Assembly (NCBI RefSeq): GCF_000170855.1
Contig: NZ_ABCQ01000026.1
Location: forward strand, 1 to 57,012
Direction of reading: 5' to 3'
Source: Moritella sp. PE36
Lineage (GTDB): Bacteria > Pseudomonadota > Gammaproteobacteria > Enterobacterales > Moritellaceae
Length of the DNA: 57,012 nucleotides
How positions within the stretch are numbered: position 1 is the first letter of the stretch; the number at the start of each line of letters is the position of its first letter. The position numbers and the translations under genes are program-made. Below, piece after piece: positions 16,663-25,046 of the stretch. Below the pieces are notes generated by a model. It had not been told where the DNA came from and did not search any database. It was given only the letters and a program-made list of their open reading frames with translations.

Positions 16663-18114
16663 TCATTTACGTGGCGTTAATGTCAGCGCTAAATTGGTAG
16701 GCCTCATAGTAAACGCAAACTCTTCGCCAACTTCAGGAGCCTGTTCTGGCTGACTAATCACGTAATACCAACATAAACGGGCAATCACAGCCTTGCCCTC
16801 CATCATTGCTAAACGCTCACCTGGACAATGCCTTGCCCCCGCACCAAACGGAATATGGCTACTTTGTAGATGCGGACAAACCGGCTTTTCTGGGGTCGAT
16901 AACCAACGCTCCGGATTAAACTTTTCAGGGCACGCCACCACCTTTTCATCTAACCCTCCGGGGCGAGTTAATATAAAAATAGCCGTACCTTTTGGCAATT
17001 TAATACCATTACTCAATACTGTATCTTCTGTTGGCTCTGCGGAAATAAGTGGTGCAGTGCCTTTAAGCCGCAAACCTTCACGCAAGATCGCGTCAATAAA
17101 TTCAAACTGCTCTAACGCCGTCAGATCTACGTTTTCAATATCACCATCGCAAACACGTGAGACTTCATCAATCACTTGCTGCTGTAAACTGGGATTTTGG
17201 GCTAAATAAAACAAAGTCCACGCCAACATATTAGAAGTAGTGTCTTCACCGGCCAGTAACAAGGTTAAAATGTTGGCAACTAATTCATCATCCGTTAATT
17301 TGTTCTCTTCGCTGTCACTGGCAACAATCATGGCTTGTAAAATCGTTTCAGGCTCTTCGGCTAACGCACTATTTTCGGCTAAAACCACCTTGGCTTTAGT
17401 GATCATACTGACGGCTAATTGATAGACTTCTTCGCGGGCTTTATCAATTCTGCGCGTTTCAGGGGTACGAATATAACGCCACCACGGAAAAGGGTATTTA
17501 CTGCGTTTATTTAATGCGCGGAATAAGCGGTCTATATTGTCTCTTAAATGGGTATCGCTACTGCCTGATAACATATTTGTTTGATAACCAAAAACCAAAC
17601 TAGTGGTGATATCAATGGTAAAATGTTGCAATAACTTATGTACATTAAACGCTTCTCCTGTGGCTATTTTTTTATCTATAGCCACCTGCAGATTAATGGA
17701 TAATGATTTTAGCTGGGGAACAAAATTAGCCAATGTATTGTAAGAAAATGCAGGCATGATGAGTCGTCGCTGCCGCTTCCATTTATCGCCATTGCTGGAA
17801 AATACCCCGTGAATGCCTAAGTCTTCAAATAACCACTCTAAGCGTTCGGTACGATTAAACAGTTTCGGTCTTTGTTTGATAATTTCTAAGCCGATTTTAG
17901 GATCAGAGATCACCAGATACGGCTTATTCAATAATCTCATTTGATAAGCAGAACCGTACTCTTTCGCCCATTGCTCTAAGTGTGTATGAAATGATTCTGC
18001 CGAAATCTGCGTGAAATTGCCGAGGATAGCTTGTTGTTTTGGACCTGGTAGTTCATCGAAAGAAATTGTTGGTAATACTGGCGAGTTAACACCCTTAACC
18101 ATTTTAGCATTCAT
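16663..18114 (-). CDS. Cytochrome P450
   Basis: A soluble haem-thiolate monooxygenase of 483 residues, without a membrane anchor. It carries the oxygen-activation helix motif AGEDTT, the ExxR pair EGLR, and the haem-binding loop FGAGARHCPG with the ligand at Cys430. The R-W motif region (GDKWKRQRRLIMPAF) resembles the bacterial CYP class related to fatty-acid hydroxylases (CYP102/CYP4-like) more than class I camphor-type enzymes; this is a judgement by eye. No ferredoxin or reductase gene is adjacent, so the electron donor must be elsewhere. YheT lies 80 bases upstream on the same strand and could share its transcript. The substrate is unknown; a fatty acid or other hydrophobic compound is plausible. 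P450s are uncommon in such marine gammaproteobacteria. Confidence 0.93.
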   Translation of the reverse strand: MNAKMVKGVNSPVLPTISFDELPGPKQQAILGNFTQISAESFHTHLEQWAKEYGSAYQMRLLNKPYLVISDPKIGLEIIKQRPKLFNRTERLEWLFEDLGIHGVFSSNGDKWKRQRRLIMPAFSYNTLANFVPQLKSLSINLQVAIDKKIATGEAFNVHKLLQHFTIDITTSLVFGYQTNMLSGSSDTHLRDNIDRLFRALNKRSKYPFPWWRYIRTPETRRIDKAREEVYQLAVSMITKAKVVLAENSALAEEPETILQAMIVASDSEENKLTDDELVANILTLLLAGEDTTSNMLAWTLFYLAQNPSLQQQVIDEVSRVCDGDIENVDLTALEQFEFIDAILREGLRLKGTAPLISAEPTEDTVLSNGIKLPKGTAIFILTRPGGLDEKVVACPEKFNPERWLSTPEKPVCPHLQSSHIPFGAGARHCPGERLAMMEGKAVIARLCWYYVISQPEQAPEVGEEFAFTMRPTNLALTLTPRK

Positions 18115-18194
18115 TTAACTTTCCCTGTTCAATATGAAATAGTGCGATATTAAAATCGTTACCATTAACCATAGAACAGTTTTTTAAGATGGCA

Positions 18195-19190
18195 TTACCG
18201 TTTTTTATCTTTAGTAAATTCATTAAACCAAGTTGGGATCCGCTCTTCTAACCAATATTTTGGCTTTAAAATAGAGCCATACACAAAACCAACATGACCG
18301 CCATAACGACTTAATTCAAATAAAATATTTGCCGACATATCTTTAGCGTTTGGGATCACTTTTTTAGTTAAAAAAGGATCATCTTCGGCATGAATAAATA
18401 ATGTTGGCGTTTCGATCTTATGCAAAAATTGCAAACTACTGCATTGATGATAATAATCTAGCGCATTTTTAAAACCATGTAACGGTGCGGTGACACGATC
18501 ATCAAACTCAACAAAAGTATTTAACTTTTTCACTTGTTTGGTCGTTAAATTCAACGCATTACGCATATCTAAATGCTCAAATTTACGCACCACACTGGCT
18601 TGCAGACGTTTAATCAACCGGCGTTGATACGCTTTAGAAAAGCCTTTTTTGATCCGCTCGGCACTTTCTGCTAATAATAATGGCGCAGAGACCACAGAGG
18701 CAGCTAACAATTGTGATTGCTTGCCGGTTTGTGCCAGATAATGCGTTAATACACTACCACCCAACGAATAACCCACCGCAAATAAAGGCGCGTTAGGGTA
18801 ACGCTTAGCAATCAAACCAATCACATAACTTGCATCACTGGTATCACCAGAATGATAAGCCCGTAATAAGCGGTTTGGCTCTTCACTACAACCACGAAAA
18901 TGCATCACTAAACCAATCCAACCCGCAACATTGACCGCACGCATAATACCTTTTACATAAGGCGACTCGACAGAGCCTTCAAGCCCATGGAAAATAATAA
19001 CAATCGGTTTAATATTTTCGGCCGTTGGCAGCGCAGTCCAAGCGAGATCCAGAAAATCACCATCTTCGAGTTCTAATCTTTCACTAATTGTCGGGAACGT
19101 CAGATTTCGGCGGCTGATCGTCGGCAGCATTGTTTGTAAATGCGCATTACGTATCCACCACTGCGGCTGAAATTGACTCGGTTGAAACAT
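18195..19190 (-). CDS. YheT-family alpha/beta hydrolase
   Basis: Serine hydrolase of the YheT/ABHD family, 331 residues from the chosen start. The catalytic triad is visible: Ser in GYSLGG, Asp in HAEDDPFL and His in YGGHVGF. The family segments NAHLQTMLPT, FHGLEGS and MHFRGCSEEPNR are all present, and the protein follows E. coli YheT throughout. I chose the ATG at 19190 (MFQPSQFQ), with AAGG upstream, because the extra 22 residues from an ATG at 19256 do not look like the family; that longer start remains possible. It is cytosolic or membrane-associated, with a proposed role in lipid or ester hydrolysis; the physiological substrate is not known. It is divergent from the DUF2947 gene. Confidence 0.9.
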   Translation of the reverse strand: MFQPSQFQPQWWIRNAHLQTMLPTISRRNLTFPTISERLELEDGDFLDLAWTALPTAENIKPIVIIFHGLEGSVESPYVKGIMRAVNVAGWIGLVMHFRGCSEEPNRLLRAYHSGDTSDASYVIGLIAKRYPNAPLFAVGYSLGGSVLTHYLAQTGKQSQLLAASVVSAPLLLAESAERIKKGFSKAYQRRLIKRLQASVVRKFEHLDMRNALNLTTKQVKKLNTFVEFDDRVTAPLHGFKNALDYYHQCSSLQFLHKIETPTLFIHAEDDPFLTKKVIPNAKDMSANILFELSRYGGHVGFVYGSILKPKYWLEERIPTWFNEFTKDKKR

Positions 19191-19385
19191 CTTTGAATAC
19201 CTTAAGTTAACCAACTGGCCATTAAACAACGCCTTACATTTTATTGGATATTCCATAATAACACCACTACGATATTTTATAATAACACTACCACTCGTTA
19301 AATGACGGTCAGCGGAGTAATTAATACCGCCAACGTAAAGAATGCTGTAAACTGAAAATAATTTTACTTATAACCAGTGCCATTA

Positions 19386-19880
19386 ATGAATTATATCGAA
19401 CTTGAATCTTATTCTCGAAAGTGGATCTTCAACCATAAATCACTGCCAATTAACGCTGAAGATTTAGCGAATATCAAACCCTTTAGCAAAGAAAGAGCCG
19501 GTCAATTATGGAGCCAACTTATTAGCTCGCAATGTAACTTTACCGATCAATTCAGTAAAGGCGACTGGCCACATGACCAAAAGACTTGGTTGCTAGAAGC
19601 TGACTGGCAGCGCGCTTGGGACAATGATGATAGCCATGAATTACCTGAAGAAGTGCTTGCACATTTAACTTGGGATGATAACAGTAAAGTTTATTTTTGC
19701 TATGAACGCTTCAATATGATTGAAACGAATTGGGGCACATTTAAACGTAACTGGAAAAACTTTTTGTTCTATGATGACGGTGCATTATTAATCTCTGCGA
19801 AACGTAAAGAAACCCTTTCATTTAAAGAGAACGGGTCCGTATTAATTGGTACGCGCGCACCTATCCAGCCAGCTAAATAA
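19386..19880 (+). CDS. DUF2947 family protein
   Basis: A 164-residue soluble protein that I recognise as the DUF2947 family of marine gammaproteobacteria. Characteristic segments are RKWIFNHKSLPI near the N-terminus, the Trp-rich middle (KTWLLEADWQRAWDND), and NWGTFKRNWKNFLFYDDGALL. No catalytic motif, signal or membrane segment is visible. I chose the ATG at 19386 (MNYIELES), matching the family N-terminus, over an in-frame GTG three codons earlier. No strong Shine-Dalgarno element is present. The ychJ-type gene starts 9 bases after it, so they form an operon. Function unknown. Confidence 0.82.
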   Translation: MNYIELESYSRKWIFNHKSLPINAEDLANIKPFSKERAGQLWSQLISSQCNFTDQFSKGDWPHDQKTWLLEADWQRAWDNDDSHELPEEVLAHLTWDDNSKVYFCYERFNMIETNWGTFKRNWKNFLFYDDGALLISAKRKETLSFKENGSVLIGTRAPIQPAK

Positions 19881-19889
19881 AGAGCCATT

Positions 19890-20357
19890 ATGCATACTTC
19901 TTGTAGCTGTGGTTTAGCAATGCCCTTTAAAGATTGCTGTGGTAAATACATTTATGGCACAGCAACGCCGATAACTGCAGAACAATTAATGCGTTCGCGT
20001 TACAGTGCTTATGTAAACAATGTACCCGTTTATTTAATGGCAACACATCACCCCGATTTTGTTGCTGACTTAAATGAAGACTTGATTACTGAAACCGCAG
20101 AAAATACCCAGTGGTTACGATTAGAAATAATCGTCAGCCAAGGTGATGAAGAAAGCGCAACTGGCATCGTGGAATTTAAAGCATGGTTCCAAGACGGCGA
20201 GCAAGAAGCGTGTTTACATGAACGCTCCAACTTCGTATTTCAAGACCAACAATGGTTTTATACCAATGGCGAACTTAATCCTGCGCCACTAAAACAAAGC
20301 CGTAACGATCCTTGCTTATGCGGCAGTGGTAAAAAATATAAGAAGTGCTGTGGCTAG
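19890..20357 (+). CDS. YchJ-family SEC-C motif protein
   Basis: A 155-residue UPF0225/YchJ protein with a zinc-binding SEC-C type cluster at each end: CSCGLAMPFKDCCG at the start and CLCGSGKKYKKCCG at the end. Between them lies an NTF2-like middle domain with AEQLMRSRYSAYV, the signature of the family. SEC-C clusters bind zinc and, in SecA, contact SecB and the ribosome; the role of YchJ itself is not established. The length is typical. It follows the DUF2947 gene by 9 bases and is probably co-transcribed with it. Confidence 0.93.
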   Translation: MHTSCSCGLAMPFKDCCGKYIYGTATPITAEQLMRSRYSAYVNNVPVYLMATHHPDFVADLNEDLITETAENTQWLRLEIIVSQGDEESATGIVEFKAWFQDGEQEACLHERSNFVFQDQQWFYTNGELNPAPLKQSRNDPCLCGSGKKYKKCCG

Positions 20358-20457
20358 CCATCATTGCTAAACACAGTAAATATGGCTAATGGCATACTAG
20401 AAATAAGTATTTCATTTAGCCATATCATATTAAACATCAAATAAAGTAGTAGATATT

Positions 20458-21291
20458 ATGGAAAAGAAAATATTACTGGCCGATTGTCCAGATCAAAAAG
20501 GACTTATCTCGAAGATCACCAACATTTGTTACAAGCATCAACTCAATATTATCAATAACACCGAGTTTGTCGATAACACCCACAATCGATTTTTTATGCG
20601 TACCGAACTCGAAGGCATATTCAACGATGAAACCTTACTTGCCGACCTCGATAGCGCGCTACCAACAGGCTCACACCGTAAACTGGTTTCTGCGGGTCGT
20701 AAACGCATCGTCATCTTAGTCACCAAAGAAGCGCATTGCCTTGGTGATATCTTAATGAAAAATTACTACGGTGGTTTGGATGTTGAGATAGCCGCCATTG
20801 TGGGTAATTATGATAGCCTGGCCGAATTAGCCGGAAAATTTGATGTACCTTATCATACTGTTTCCCACGTCGGTATTAGCCGCGAAGAACACGAAGAAAA
20901 AATCATTGAAACAGTAGAAAAATACCAACCTGATTATGTTATTTTAGCAAAATACATGCGTATTCTAACGCCCAATTTTGTCGCTGTATTTGAAAATAAA
21001 ATCATCAATATCCATCATTCTTTCTTGCCTGCTTTTATTGGTGCACAACCTTATAAGCAAGCATTTGAACGTGGTGTTAAAATTATTGGTGCAACCGCCC
21101 ATTACGTCACCAATAATCTTGATGAAGGGCCGATTATTTTGCAAGATGTCATCCACGTAGATCATAAATACAACGCCGAAGATATGGCACGTTCAGGCAA
21201 AGATGTAGAAAAATCAGTGCTCAGTAAAGCATTACGTCTGGTACTTGAAGAGCGCGTATTTATTTATGAAAACCGTACCGTCGTCTTCTAA
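20458..21291 (+). CDS. purU: PurU, formyltetrahydrofolate deformylase
   Basis: Hydrolyses 10-formyltetrahydrofolate to formate and tetrahydrofolate, balancing the one-carbon pool and supplying formate for PurT. The 277-residue protein has an N-terminal ACT domain (LLADCPDQKGLISKITN) for methionine/glycine control and a C-terminal formyltransferase-fold domain with NIHHSFLPAFIGAQPYKQAF and DEGPIILQ, which contain the catalytic His and Asp. The length matches E. coli PurU (280). It begins at an ATG 100 bases after ychJ and is likely a separate transcript. No riboswitch is visible upstream. Confidence 0.96.
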   Translation: MEKKILLADCPDQKGLISKITNICYKHQLNIINNTEFVDNTHNRFFMRTELEGIFNDETLLADLDSALPTGSHRKLVSAGRKRIVILVTKEAHCLGDILMKNYYGGLDVEIAAIVGNYDSLAELAGKFDVPYHTVSHVGISREEHEEKIIETVEKYQPDYVILAKYMRILTPNFVAVFENKIINIHHSFLPAFIGAQPYKQAFERGVKIIGATAHYVTNNLDEGPIILQDVIHVDHKYNAEDMARSGKDVEKSVLSKALRLVLEERVFIYENRTVVF

Positions 21292-21313
21292 TCTGCTGTA
21301 GCGTTGATAAATA

Positions 21314-21349
21314 AGGGATAGAGCCATAATTCATTCAGGATCTATCCCT
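21314..21349 (+). terminator. Hairpin after purU
   Basis: AGGGATAGA (21314-21322) pairs perfectly with TCTATCCCT (21341-21349) across an 18-base loop, 22 bases after the purU stop. There is no T-run, so it may be a processing or weak termination element. Confidence 0.4.
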
Positions 21350-21427
21350 ACTTCCCTTCAGATTTACCTTTACACAACTAACTAAATTGTTAATATTAAT
21401 GACTTATTCATAATTTAATGGTTCATT

Positions 21428-21868
21428 ATGCTAACAATTATCTTTACCGCATTACTCAGTAGCATCTTTACAGCTCTGGCGTTTCTTTATGTCTTCAATC
21501 ATGTCATTAAGCCCTATTTAGCCACTCAGATCGCCTTGATAAAAATCGAAGCTGAAACCACCATTAGCCAAGCATCACCACAAATAAGTAAAGATATTGC
21601 CGATGCGATCGAAGCAAAATTTGCCGAGCTACAACCCGACTTAGAAGCGCATGTGAAGCAAGAACTCGATCAGATTATTGATGAATTCTTACCGCAACTC
21701 AGTAAAGAAGTTGAGGATGGTGTCGACAATGCCTTTAAAAAATTCATTCCAACTATGATGGGTTCGGCTGCGAGTATGCCAGCTGAAACGCTCATTAAAA
21801 CCAGTTCAACCTTATTTAATACCGGCATTGGTATTTTAAGAAGTGTGACTCCAGATGTGAGAAAGTAG
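21428..21868 (+). CDS. Small membrane-anchored protein of unknown function
   Basis: I do not recognise a family for this 146-residue protein. Residues 1-30 form one hydrophobic helix (MLTIIFTALLSSIFTALAFL), so it is probably a single-pass inner-membrane protein. The rest is alpha-helical and acidic: a repeated heptad-like pattern of Ile/Leu with Glu/Asp and Lys (about 40-105, e.g. ISKDIADAIEAKFAELQPDL), then a hydroxyl-rich C-terminal region ending in a basic tail (DVRK). It reads as a genuine gene in composition and codon use. There is no strong Shine-Dalgarno element. Its neighbours (purU, DUF3581) give no functional clue. Confidence 0.65.
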   Translation: MLTIIFTALLSSIFTALAFLYVFNHVIKPYLATQIALIKIEAETTISQASPQISKDIADAIEAKFAELQPDLEAHVKQELDQIIDEFLPQLSKEVEDGVDNAFKKFIPTMMGSAASMPAETLIKTSSTLFNTGIGILRSVTPDVRK

Positions 21869-22033
21869 TTATTTCGCCATCCTTAAATAGCCCTGATCGA
21901 GTTTAAATAACAATAATATTCTCATCACGTGATCCGGTCTGCATTTTAAACAATCATACTTGCAACTGGATCGACCTGCATATAGACAAAATTAATGTAA
22001 ACTGGCGTTTTCATTATCGTAGCTTAATTATAT

Positions 22034-22750
22034 ATGTTTCTAAACGAATTCTATTCTCAAAAAGACAGCTCTTTTCGCTTTACTCAACAGCAGGCTAGTC
22101 GATTTGCTAAAACGATAGCGAACGATTATAACAAGATCCATGACGTGGATAATAAACGTTTCTGTGTTCCTGGCGACTTACTTTTTGCTGTGTCTTTGGT
22201 TAAATTCGGTTTATCTGAAACAATGAAAATTGATTTTACCGGTATGGTTAAAAACGACACTGACCTCGCTTTCTCGCCACTGGTAGAAAATAAAACCGAG
22301 ATAGTAAATACCGATCAAAAATCCTTTATGGAATTAGAGATTGGCGGTCAATCGTCTCACGATGAAAAAATAATCACTAAAATTATTAAAGAGTATGTTC
22401 AATTTTCAGGAAAAAACTTCCCTGACATCATGGTGCCACTGATGCGCACAGAAAACCTCATGTTCAACCCTGCTCGTGCGTTAGTGATGTATAAATCCAT
22501 GCAAATAAACATGAGCCGTGTGGATGTTAATAGCATTGAACTAAAATTTGATGGCGCAGTGATTGACGTGCAAGGCAAACGTGCTACCGTGACCTTTAAA
22601 TTTGATTTCTACGAAGGTAATGACAAAGTAGGAACAGGCCAAAAAGAAATGCTATTAAGCGGGCTTATCCCATACGAAGAGTCAGTAATGGCAGGTGTCA
22701 TTGCCGATTATCAAGCTGCAAAAAGCAAGTACCTTGCTGCAGTGAGCTAA
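22034..22750 (+). CDS. DUF3581 family protein, hotdog-like
   Basis: A 238-residue soluble protein that I recognise as DUF3581 of gammaproteobacteria. The N-terminal part (FTQQQASRFAKTIANDYNKIHDVDN, read as two adjoining pieces) followed by RFCVPGDLLFA is strongly reminiscent of MaoC-type hotdog hydratases, whose motif is a D-x-N-x-x-H in the same place; here the pattern is NDYNKIHD. A second hotdog-like half appears to follow (KSMQINMSRVD onwards). This suggests binding of an acyl thioester, but no activity is known to me. It has its own start with no clear Shine-Dalgarno sequence and converges on the Lrp-type regulator with a 39-bp gap. Confidence 0.8.
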   Translation: MFLNEFYSQKDSSFRFTQQQASRFAKTIANDYNKIHDVDNKRFCVPGDLLFAVSLVKFGLSETMKIDFTGMVKNDTDLAFSPLVENKTEIVNTDQKSFMELEIGGQSSHDEKIITKIIKEYVQFSGKNFPDIMVPLMRTENLMFNPARALVMYKSMQINMSRVDVNSIELKFDGAVIDVQGKRATVTFKFDFYEGNDKVGTGQKEMLLSGLIPYEESVMAGVIADYQAAKSKYLAAVS

Positions 22751-22789
22751 TTCATTACGCTTCACTTATTACTCTTTATTTATTACCTA

Positions 22790-23269
22790 TTATTTAATGT
22801 GGTCGAGCGGTAATACCGTTCGGCTTAATACATTACGTAACATAAAGCTCGATCTCACCCCTGTTACCCCTTTAATTCGCGTTAGCTTTCCTAGCAGTAA
22901 CTCTTGGTAATGCTCCATATCCGGCACGATAACCTTTAACTGAAAATCGGCATCACTCCCGGTAATAATACAACATTCCATCACATCTGGGATCGCGGCG
23001 ATCTCAGCTTCAAAATTATCAAATCGTTCAGGTGTATGTCGGTCCATACTAATATGGATATAAGCCGTCAGTTTTAAACCAAGTTTTGCTTGGTCAAGCA
23101 AGGTCACATGTTTATCAATTAAGCCTAATTCTTCTAAATGCTTTACCCGTCGCGAGCACGGCGACGCCGATAGACCAATTTTATCCGCTAGTTCTAAATT
23201 ACTGATCCTGCCATTTTCTTGTATTAAGTTAAGAATTAATTTATCGGTTCGATCTAATTTCATATTCAT
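22790..23269 (-). CDS. Lrp/AsnC-family transcriptional regulator
   Basis: A 159-residue feast/famine regulator. The N-terminal winged helix-turn-helix (LDRTDKLILNLIQENGRISN, then LADKIGLSASPCSRRVKHLE) is followed by the RAM/ACT-like ligand domain ending in GVTGVRSSFMLRNVL. Family members respond to amino acids and bind as octamers or larger; the effector here is not readable. ATGs two codons apart (23269 and 23263) are both possible starts. It is not Lrp itself by eye, as the effector domain differs, and is better called an Lrp-family paralog. It is divergent from the FabH-type gene across a 572-bp gap and may control it. Confidence 0.92.
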   Translation of the reverse strand: MNMKLDRTDKLILNLIQENGRISNLELADKIGLSASPCSRRVKHLEELGLIDKHVTLLDQAKLGLKLTAYIHISMDRHTPERFDNFEAEIAAIPDVMECCIITGSDADFQLKVIVPDMEHYQELLLGKLTRIKGVTGVRSSFMLRNVLSRTVLPLDHIK

Positions 23270-23462
23270 AGTCTCTACTCCACTGTTTACGTCTAAATTA
23301 ATACCTCAACATTAAACTTAAGAATTAAAATAGCGCACCAAAACACCATTAGGGTCAATTATTGCTAATTATTAGCTTTAATTCAAATGTAATTGCTAAA
23401 TAAGAGTCAATTAATGCAAACATTGCAACCACCCTCTCCATCAACATCGCTATACTAAACCC

Positions 23463-23636
23463 AGTTAAAGATAACGCCAAAAGCTGATTAGCAGACACCT
23501 TAACCCAGGTCGACGCGGTGATAGAAGTACCCTTCTTGCAACCAATCAGGCACCACTCCTTACCCGGGAATTATCGTCATCACCAATGACAGGCAATATT
23601 AACGCAAAGATAGGCATCCTAAACGATGCCTTTTTT
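23463..23636 (+). ncRNA. Candidate small RNA upstream of the FabH-type gene
   Basis: The 572-bp gap 23270-23841 has no protein gene, but a -10-like TATACT (23451-23456) without a clear -35 is followed by an RNA-like segment. It shows a short hairpin AGAAG/CTTCT (about 23523-23536), a C-rich open stretch CACCACTCCTTACCC (anti-Shine-Dalgarno in character), a hairpin GTCAT/ATGAC (23576-23590), and a terminator AGGCATC/GATGCCT with six Ts (23612-23636). That layout resembles Hfq-dependent sRNAs such as CyaR or RybB, without clear sequence identity. It could equally be an attenuated leader of the FabH-type gene, which starts 205 bases later. The 5' end is a guess. Confidence 0.35.
23612..23636 (+). 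terminator. Rho-independent terminator within the lrp-fabH gap
   Basis: AGGCATC (23612-23618) and GATGCCT (23625-23631) form a 7-bp stem around a 6-base loop, followed by a T-run to 23636. No coding gene ends before it on this strand, so something non-coding must be transcribed into it, or it attenuates the gene downstream. Confidence 0.8.
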
Positions 23637-23841
23637 GTGTCCAATTTTCAGACCAGACATCCCATCTATTATAAATTAACTACCACTTTCAAAGACTAAC
23701 CTCTATAATTGAGCAAGTAAGATTAATTACAGTAACAGGCACTCCGCTAAACAGCGTATAATAAGATCTTAATCACTTCGTATTGCGTATATTTCACGAC
23801 CCGCTCTATATTATCCAGTCACAAAACACAGGTAAATTTTA

Positions 23842-24942
23842 ATGCACTATGCAAATATCACCGGTTGGGGTAAATGCCTACCGCCTGCCACGCTAACAAA
23901 TAATGATCTTAGCACTTTTCTTGATACTAATGACGAGTGGATCCAATCTCGCACTGGTATGCAAGAACGCCGTATCTCACATGTAAGTACATCAGAGTTA
24001 GCGTATGTAGCAGCGTGCCAAGCTATTGCAGCAGCGGGTATTGATGCATCAGAACTTGACGGTATTTTCTTTGCGACTTGTACTGCCGATTGCACACTGC
24101 CAAGTGCTGCATCAAAAGTTCAAGCTAAATTAGGCGCAACCAACGCAGCTGTATTTGATATGAATGCGGCTTGTACTGGTTTTGTTTATGGCCTGAGTAC
24201 CGCAAGTGCATTTATCCAAAGTGGTCAAATGGACAAAATATTAGTGATTGGTGCAGAACGCATCAGTTATCTCCTTGACTGGACAGAGCGTAGCACTGCA
24301 GTATTATTCGGCGATGGTGCCGGCGCAGTAATTCTGGAATCGAGCACTGAAAAGCAAGGTGTTTTAAGTAGTAAAATTGGCTGTGATGGCGATGCAGGTC
24401 ATATCCTTTCAGTACCTAACTTTGGTACTGACAGAGCACGGTTCAAAAATGTTGATGGTCTATTTGACTTTAACTTCGAAGGTAAAGAGATCTTTAAACG
24501 TGCAGTAACACGCATGGGCGAAGCCTCTGCGATTGCACTAGAAAAAGCGCAAATGACACCCGAAGACGTTGATTTTATTATTCCTCACCAAGCAAACTTA
24601 CGTATCATTGATTTTTTAGCCAAACGCATGGGTGCAAGCAAAGAAAAAGTTATGGTGAACGTACATAAATATGGTAATACTTCGTCAGCAACGGTGCCAA
24701 TTGCACTTTGTGAAGCGCTAGAACAAGGCCGTATTAAAGCCGGTGATAATGTATTACTGGCTGCATTTGGTGGTGGTTTGACTTGGGGCGCAGCGGTGAT
24801 CAAGTGGGGCGAAAGAACAACGCCTATCGCAACATCAGATGTATCACTACCTGAATATAACGGCACTGCGTTGGATCTCATCCAGGATGCAGTCAAGGGT
24901 TGTCAAGAGGCTAAATTAGCCCGTGAATCTCAAGCGGATTAA
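23842..24942 (+). CDS. FabH-type 3-oxoacyl-ACP synthase III
   Basis: Condensing enzyme that joins an acyl-CoA with malonyl-ACP. All three catalytic residues are present: Cys111 in NAACTGF, His249 in IPHQAN and Asn279 in KYGNTSSATVP, and the fold is complete to GGGLTWGAAVIKWG. The chain is 366 residues, with about 40 beyond the end of a usual FabH (about 317-330), ending in a charged tail. It lies alone, not in the fab cluster beside plsX and fabD, so it is probably the second FabH-like enzyme seen in vibrios and relatives, and may use a different acyl primer. The start is the ATG at 23842. The promoter region upstream is shared with the divergent Lrp-type regulator. Confidence 0.92.
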   Translation: MHYANITGWGKCLPPATLTNNDLSTFLDTNDEWIQSRTGMQERRISHVSTSELAYVAACQAIAAAGIDASELDGIFFATCTADCTLPSAASKVQAKLGATNAAVFDMNAACTGFVYGLSTASAFIQSGQMDKILVIGAERISYLLDWTERSTAVLFGDGAGAVILESSTEKQGVLSSKIGCDGDAGHILSVPNFGTDRARFKNVDGLFDFNFEGKEIFKRAVTRMGEASAIALEKAQMTPEDVDFIIPHQANLRIIDFLAKRMGASKEKVMVNVHKYGNTSSATVPIALCEALEQGRIKAGDNVLLAAFGGGLTWGAAVIKWGERTTPIATSDVSLPEYNGTALDLIQDAVKGCQEAKLARESQAD

Positions 24943-24951
24943 TATATTAGC

Positions 24952-24985
24952 TAACACGTTAATGAATTAACTTATTAACGTGTTA
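24952..24985 (+). terminator. Inverted repeat after the FabH-type gene
   Basis: TAACACGTTAA (24952-24962) pairs perfectly with TTAACGTGTTA (24975-24985). It lies 9 bases after the stop and forms the first of two tandem hairpins. Confidence 0.55.
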
Positions 24986-24995
24986 AAAATACCAT

Positions 24996-25034
24996 AAAGC
25001 CAAGTAAATGAAACCGCATTCACTTGGCTTTTTT
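24996..25034 (+). terminator. Main terminator after the FabH-type gene
   Basis: AAAGCCAAGT (24996-25005) pairs with ACTTGGCTTT (25022-25031), with an inner AATG/CATT continuing the stem, followed by a T-run. It also lies just beyond the end of the convergent Kazal-type lipoprotein gene. Confidence 0.85.
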
Positions 25035-25046
25035 ATATGCTTAAAA

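Noticed and set aside
23590-23640. Cyclic-di-GMP (GEMM) riboswitch suggested by AACGCAAAG before a terminator
   Set aside because: Only one short piece of the aptamer core is present; the other conserved strand and the tetraloop-receptor pairing are missing.
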